DNA of 56,227 nt, from contig JAIFND010000068.1 in NCBI GenBank assembly GCA_020047915.1, positions 1 to 56,227 of the forward strand. Reading direction: 5' to 3'. Source of the stretch: a bacterium (GTDB lineage Bacteria; Planctomycetota; UBA11346). The translations under genes and the position numbers were made by a program. The notes below the pieces were generated by a model. That model ran no database searches, was not told the origin of the DNA, and worked only from the letters and a program-made list of their open reading frames with translations. Position 1 is the first letter of the stretch. Each line of letters starts with the position of its first letter. Shown piece after piece: positions 52,521-56,227 of the stretch.

Positions 52521-54485
52521 CTAAGTCGTTGCGGCAGCTGTGGGTAGACGCCTTTCGGCGATCTCCTCGAGGAACTGGGCGATGACATCATCAATCTCCA
52601 GGGTGCCCAGCTTTTCACCCTTCTGGTCCTGCAGCGCGACCGTGCCGGCACCTGCCTCCTGCGCCCCGACCACGGCGAAGTAGTTCACCCGCGCGTTGCG
52701 CGCTTCGCGGATCTTGGCGCCGAGCTTGTCCGGCTTCTCGTCGATGGTCGCACGGATTCCCGCCGACTTGAGCTGGTCGCAGACCTCGCGCGCGTAGGGC
52801 AACTGCTCGTCGCTGATCGGCAGGATGCGCACCTGCTCTGGCGCCAGCCAGAGCGGGAACTTGCCTTCGAAGTGCTCGATGAGGATGCCGATGAAGCGCT
52901 CCAGCGAACCGAGGATCGCGCGGTGCAGCATGACGCAGTTGTGCTTGGCCCCGTCCTCGCCGACGAAGGTGGCGTCGAGGCGCTCCTTGCCCGGCAGGTT
53001 GGGGTCGAGCTGGATCGTGCCGCACTGCCAGCCGCGCCCGATCGCATCGACCAGGGTGAACTCCAGCTTCGGGCCGTAGAAGGCGCCCTCGCCCGGGTTG
53101 AGGCCGTACTTCAGGCCGGCCGCCAGCACCGCGTTGCCGAGGGCCTGCTCGGCCTTGTCCCAGCTTTCATCGCTGCCGAGACGCTTCTCGGGGCGGGTGG
53201 ACAGCTTGACCTCGATGCGCTCGATGCCGAAGCCGAAGTCCTGGTACACCTCGGTGAGCATGCGGCAGAACGCCGCGACCTCGGCCTCGATGTGGCTCTC
53301 GGCGCAGAAGATGTGCGCGTCGTCCTGGACGAAGCCGCGCACGCGCATGATGCCGTGCAGCGCGCCCGACGCCTCGTTGCGGCAGCACGAACCGAACTCG
53401 GCGATGCGCAGGGGCAGCTCGCGGTAGCTCTTGAGGCCCTGCTTGAAGATCAGGATGTGCCCCGGGCAGTTCATCGGCTTGATCGCGAAGTCGCGCTTCT
53501 CCGACTCGGTCGTGAACATGTTGTCGCGGTACTTGTCCCAGTGGCCGCTCTTCTCCCACAGCGACTTCGACATCACGCTGGGGGTATGCACCTCGTGGTA
53601 GCCATTCTGCCGCTGCCTGGCGCGCATATAGTCCATCAGCGTGACGTAGAGCGACCACCCCTTGGGATGCCAGAATATCTGGCCGGGGTTGTCCTCCTCG
53701 ATATGGAAGAGGTCGAGTTCCTTGCCGAGTTTGCGGTGGTCGCGCTTCTTCGCCTCCTCGATGCGCGTGAGGTGGGCCTTGAGACCCTTCTCGTCCGCGA
53801 AGCAGGTGCCGTAGATGCGCGTCAGCTGGTCGCTGTTCTGGTCGCCGTGCCAGTAGGCCCCGGCCACCGACATGATCTTCGCCGCCTTGAGGAAGCCGGT
53901 GCTGGGCACGTGCGGCCCCATGCACAGATCCTCCCAATCGGCACCGGGCGTGCCGTTGGCGTAGAACGACAGGTTGGGTGAGCCCTTGGCGATGGCGCGC
54001 TGCGCGTTGTCGGTCTTGTAGAGATCGCCCTCGGTGCGCTTCAGGCCGTCGGCGTGCGACACCTCACAGCGCGTGAACGGTTTGTTGGCGGCGACGATCT
54101 CCTGCATCTTCGCCTCAATGACCGGGAAGTCGGCCTCGGAGATCGGACGCGGGGTCTTGAGATCGTAGTAGAAGCCGTCATCGACGGGCGGGCCGTAGGC
54201 CAGGCGGGTTCCCGGCAGCACGGCGCAGACCGCCTCGGCGAGCACATGCGCCGCGCTGTGGCGCAGCAGGAACAGCGCATCCTTGTCGTCGTTGCTGACG
54301 GTGATGATCTTGACCTGGCAGTCACGATCGAGCGGCCGCGACAGGTCGCGGATCTCGGCTCCGTCGAGCTTCACGCCGAGGGCGCGCTTGGCGAGGCCGG
54401 GCGAGATCGCGGTGGCGAGCTCGAGACCGGTGATGGGCTGCGGGAATTCACGGACGGCGCCGTCGGGCAGGGTGATGCGGGGCAT
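52521..54485 (-). CDS. thrS: Threonyl-tRNA synthetase
   Basis: 654 residues, full length. An N-terminal TGS domain (about 1-62; MPRITLPDGAVREFPQPITG) precedes the editing domain with HSAAHVLAEAVCAVLPG and the zinc-site Cys/His region. Catalytic motifs: KPMNCPGHILIFKQ, motif 2 ELPLRIAEFGSCCRNEASGA, and YGPKLEFTLVDAIGRGWQC; motif 3 LHRAILGSLERFIGILIEHF. The anticodon domain ends with ARNARVNYFAVVG. 'Cys-Cys' in FGSCCRNEA replaces the more usual 'GSVHR.E', a change in motif 2. No T-box leader is seen; upstream is a heptad-repeat pair. Confidence 0.97.
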   Translation of the reverse strand: MPRITLPDGAVREFPQPITGLELATAISPGLAKRALGVKLDGAEIRDLSRPLDRDCQVKIITVSNDDKDALFLLRHSAAHVLAEAVCAVLPGTRLAYGPPVDDGFYYDLKTPRPISEADFPVIEAKMQEIVAANKPFTRCEVSHADGLKRTEGDLYKTDNAQRAIAKGSPNLSFYANGTPGADWEDLCMGPHVPSTGFLKAAKIMSVAGAYWHGDQNSDQLTRIYGTCFADEKGLKAHLTRIEEAKKRDHRKLGKELDLFHIEEDNPGQIFWHPKGWSLYVTLMDYMRARQRQNGYHEVHTPSVMSKSLWEKSGHWDKYRDNMFTTESEKRDFAIKPMNCPGHILIFKQGLKSYRELPLRIAEFGSCCRNEASGALHGIMRVRGFVQDDAHIFCAESHIEAEVAAFCRMLTEVYQDFGFGIERIEVKLSTRPEKRLGSDESWDKAEQALGNAVLAAGLKYGLNPGEGAFYGPKLEFTLVDAIGRGWQCGTIQLDPNLPGKERLDATFVGEDGAKHNCVMLHRAILGSLERFIGILIEHFEGKFPLWLAPEQVRILPISDEQLPYAREVCDQLKSAGIRATIDEKPDKLGAKIREARNARVNYFAVVGAQEAGAGTVALQDQKGEKLGTLEIDDVIAQFLEEIAERRLPTAAATT

Positions 54486-54499
54486 GGGGGGCGGAATCT

Positions 54500-54635
54500 A
54501 AGGCGGAAGGCCGAAGGCGGAAGGCTGAAGAATCGCCAGGCCAGGACATGCACGCAGACTGCCATCTGCACGACGCCAAACGACGATCGCGCACCCCGGC
54601 ATTCCTTCCGCCTTCCGCCTTCCGCCTTCCGCCTT
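54500..54635. repeat. Inverted pair of 31-nt heptad arms between thrS and GT2 gene
   Basis: The left arm 54500-54530 has AAGGCGG, AAGGCCG, AAGGCGG, AAGGCTG and AAG. The right arm 54605-54635 is (CTTCCGC)4CTT. Both are 31 nt, inverted, with 74 nt between. The spacer starts AATCGCCAGG and ends GGCATTC, similar to the pair at 49802-50021. It lies between divergent starts, 11 nt before the glycosyltransferase ATG. Confidence 0.9.
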
Positions 54636-54646
54636 ATCGTGCGGCG

Positions 54647-55369
54647 ATGCCCGACGACGTCCTCATCACCATCGTCATCCCGGTGAAGAACGAGGAGGAG
54701 ACCCTGCCCGGCCTGGCGCGCGAGATCGATGCCGCCTTCGCCACCCAGACCTACCGCTGGGAGGTGCTGTGGGTCGATGACGGCTCGACCGACCGCTCGC
54801 GCCAACTGATGCAGGGCCTGCCCGCTCCGCACCGCTGGATCGCCCTGGATCGCAACCACGGCCAGTCGGCCGCCTTCCAGGCCGGCTTCCGCGCCGCGCG
54901 CGGCACCTGGGTGGGTACGCTGGATGGCGATGGACAGAACGATCCCGTCGATCTGCCGCGCCAGCTCGCGCGCGCGCTGGAGAAGGGCGTGGACATGGTC
55001 AACGGCATCCGCGCCAAGCGCCAGGATTCGCTGCTACGCAAGCTCAGCTCCAAGATCGGCAACGGGGTGCGCAACTGGCTGACCGGCAACACCGTGCAGG
55101 ATGTCGGCTGCTCGACCCGGGTGGTGCGGCGCGAGGCGGTCATCGACCTGCCCTTCTTCCACGGCATGCACCGCTTCCTGCCCACTCTGGTGCAGATGAA
55201 GGGCCACAGCATCGACGAGATCCCGGTCAACCACCGGCCGCGCGCCGGCGGCACCAGCAAATACGGCCTGTGGAACCGCCTGCCCGGCGCCACCCGCGAC
55301 CTCTTCGGGGTGCGCTGGCTGAAGACACGCAACCGCAACGTACGGATCAGCGCGCAGGGCGGGCTGTGA
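54647..55369 (+). CDS. GT2-family glycosyltransferase (dolichol-P-mannose synthase-like)
   Basis: 240 residues from ATG 54647 (MPDDVLITIVIPVKNEEETL); the upstream part in the ORF track is repeat translation. A GT-A fold: IVIPVKNEEETLPGLA, EVLWVDDGSTDRS, NHGQSAAFQAGF, the metal-binding TLDGDGQNDP (DxD-type) and VGCSTRVVRREAV (acceptor region). It ends without membrane helices, as in soluble DPM1-like enzymes. It probably transfers a sugar to a polyprenyl phosphate. It is paired with the LAB_N protein downstream, a common partnership in envelope lipid modification. Confidence 0.9.
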   Translation: MPDDVLITIVIPVKNEEETLPGLAREIDAAFATQTYRWEVLWVDDGSTDRSRQLMQGLPAPHRWIALDRNHGQSAAFQAGFRAARGTWVGTLDGDGQNDPVDLPRQLARALEKGVDMVNGIRAKRQDSLLRKLSSKIGNGVRNWLTGNTVQDVGCSTRVVRREAVIDLPFFHGMHRFLPTLVQMKGHSIDEIPVNHRPRAGGTSKYGLWNRLPGATRDLFGVRWLKTRNRNVRISAQGGL

Positions 55370-55375
55370 GCACTC

Positions 55376-55625
55376 AGGGGCTTCGCCCCTACGGCCTTAC
55401 AGGCCTACCCCCGGGCTTTGTCGCAACTCGAACCCCGGCTCGCTTGCTCCTCGGCCTACGGCCTGCGGGGCAGCGCTCGCGCTGCGCGGGCACGCAGGCC
55501 CCGCCCGGGGCCTGCTGCCGCCTACGGCGGCACCCGCTCGCCCCTCGGCAGGCCTCCGGAATCGTGGCGGCATCGGCTGCGCCGATTGTATGCCGCCACC
55601 GTTGCTCGGCGCCCGCCCCATCGCG
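55376..55625 (+). repeat. Structured 3'-end repeat, copy F, with enlarged second hairpin
   Basis: It begins 7 nt after the glycosyltransferase stop: AGGGGCTTCGCCCCT, then GGCCTTACAGGCC, CTTTGTCGC, and the main stem GTGGCGGCAT/ATGCCGCCAC with ATTGT (55564-55599). The second hairpin holds about 120 nt of extra palindromic DNA (GCAGCGCTCGCGCTGC and others) between its halves. Same orientation relative to the upstream gene as all other copies. No gene lies in this 260-nt gap. Confidence 0.8.
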
Positions 55626-55629
55626 CGCA

Positions 55630-56043
55630 ATGGGGCCCCTACGGCCCATCCTCGCCATCGCCCTGCTGCTCGCGCTGGGCAGCGTCCTGCCGGCCGCCGA
55701 CTACGAGGGGCGCGGGCACATGCACCGCGTCCTGCTGACCATCGACCTGCCCTTCACCGCGACCGACTGGACGGTGACCGGCTGGAAGCTGCTCGGCTTC
55801 GTCGGGGCCTTCTGCTTCGCCGGCCGCTGGCTGGTCCAGCTGATCCACCGCAAGCGTACCGGCACGCGCGAGATCCCGACCGTGTTCTGGATCATCAGCC
55901 TGGCCGGCGCCGGCATGGTCACGGCGTACTTCGTGTGGGGCAAGAACGACTCGGTCGGCATCCTCACCAATATGCTGCCGGCCAGCGTCGCGCTCTACAA
56001 CCTGATCCAGGATCTGCGCGCACGCGCCGCCAAAACAGTGTGA
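55630..56043 (+). CDS. LAB_N-domain (lipid A disaccharide synthase N-terminal-like) membrane protein
   Basis: 137 residues from ATG 55630 (MGPLRPILAIALLLALGSVL, a signal or first helix); the ORF track's longer start reads through repeat F. Three further helices: WKLLGFVGAFCFAGRWLVQL, IPTVFWIISLAGAGMVTAYF and ILTNMLPASVALYNLIQDLR. The pattern 'G..gf..R...Q......r...iP..FW..sl.G' is the small LAB_N family found beside GT2 enzymes. Probably the membrane partner in modifying a lipid-linked sugar. It is followed by a partial structured repeat. Confidence 0.82.
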   Translation: MGPLRPILAIALLLALGSVLPAADYEGRGHMHRVLLTIDLPFTATDWTVTGWKLLGFVGAFCFAGRWLVQLIHRKRTGTREIPTVFWIISLAGAGMVTAYFVWGKNDSVGILTNMLPASVALYNLIQDLRARAAKTV

Positions 56044-56150
56044 CAGTTCAGGGGCTCTGCCCAATGGCGTAAAGGTAAGCCGGGGGTATGTGGTTCTGCG
56101 TCGAAATCCATAGGTTGGATGGAATCAAGGAGGAATGCGGAAGGCGGAAG
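56044..56150 (+). repeat. Degenerate repeat copy G and degenerate heptad arm
   Basis: After the TGA stop, CAGGGGCTCTGCCC resembles the first hairpin of the structured repeat (CAGGGGCTTCGCCCC in copy F), and GTAAAGGTAAGCCGGGGG partly follows copy F; the rest of the element is lost. At 56127-56150 AAGGAGG, AATGCGG, AAGGCGG and AAG form a decayed heptad arm. The last 77 bases of the window hold no gene that I can support. Confidence 0.5.
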
Positions 56151-56227
56151 AGTTGCTGGGGGGCTGCGGTTGGATGCCGTGCGACGGGGCATCGTCATCG
56201 CCCGATCGGGCGCGGGGCATCGGCATG

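Overview
The window is a high-GC bacterial chromosome segment of mostly conserved housekeeping genes in short operons, separated by unusually many palindromic and repetitive elements. No species can be named from it. Several hints point to the PVC superphylum, with Planctomycetota most likely: a palindrome that translates as 'GRDAHAT' (a nuisance repeat familiar from planctomycete and verrucomicrobial genomes), an FHA-linked Ser/Thr kinase, a UroD-family/PhyH/AraC catabolic cassette, a fused CcoN-CcoO oxidase subunit, and LpxB (lipid A, so Gram-negative). This assignment is inference.

Layout. 1-6410 (-): F-type ATP synthase operon (atpZ, an atpI-like gene, atpB, E, F, H, A, G and a partial atpD). 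6622-11992: rplS (+), then a MATE exporter, a ParC/GyrA-type subunit, fabD and a small unknown gene (all -). 12058-12563: three tandem copies of a structured repeat. 12564-18394: exported HEAT-repeat proteins, including one with a receiver-like domain, plus a coiled-coil membrane protein and a 44-residue membrane peptide. 18550-24814: yicC-lpxB (-), a frameshifted FHA-kinase gene and rsgA (+), crcB (-). 24981-28254: two outer-membrane barrel candidates and a CoaB-like protein. 28307-28655: tRNA-Arg(CCU), a duplicate of its 3' half, and a palindromic repeat. 28694-31415: UroD-family and PhyH genes divergent from an AraC regulator. 31424-34561: an EF-hand-like protein and an AspT/YidE-type transporter. 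34741-43079: a complete cbb3 oxidase locus (ccoS, ccoNO fusion, ccoQ, ccoP, ccoG, ccoH on -, safE-like and ccoI on +). 43061-45941: chemotaxis-type genes cheX, cheR, cheB, cheY. 46002-49270: an unknown HTH protein, ychF and a PfkB kinase. 49323-54485: folA, lysS, ybaB, a small lipoprotein and thrS. 54647-56043: a GT2 glycosyltransferase and a LAB_N membrane protein.

Energy metabolism dominates: the ATP synthase and the high-affinity cbb3 oxidase with its copper and heme assembly factors imply (micro)aerobic respiration. The most unusual content lies between genes. First, at least twelve 31-nt arms share one architecture, an identical triplet five times separated by four tetramers, with different sequences at different loci. 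They are mostly paired as inverted repeats, and two lie in frame inside ccoG and one in ccoS. Second, a structured repeat family of about 150-200 nt begins at or within about ten bases of the stop codon of the upstream gene at every site, always in the same orientation, and its stems show compensatory changes around an invariant ACAAT/ATTGT bulge. I regard these two families as the best candidates for undescribed biology here.
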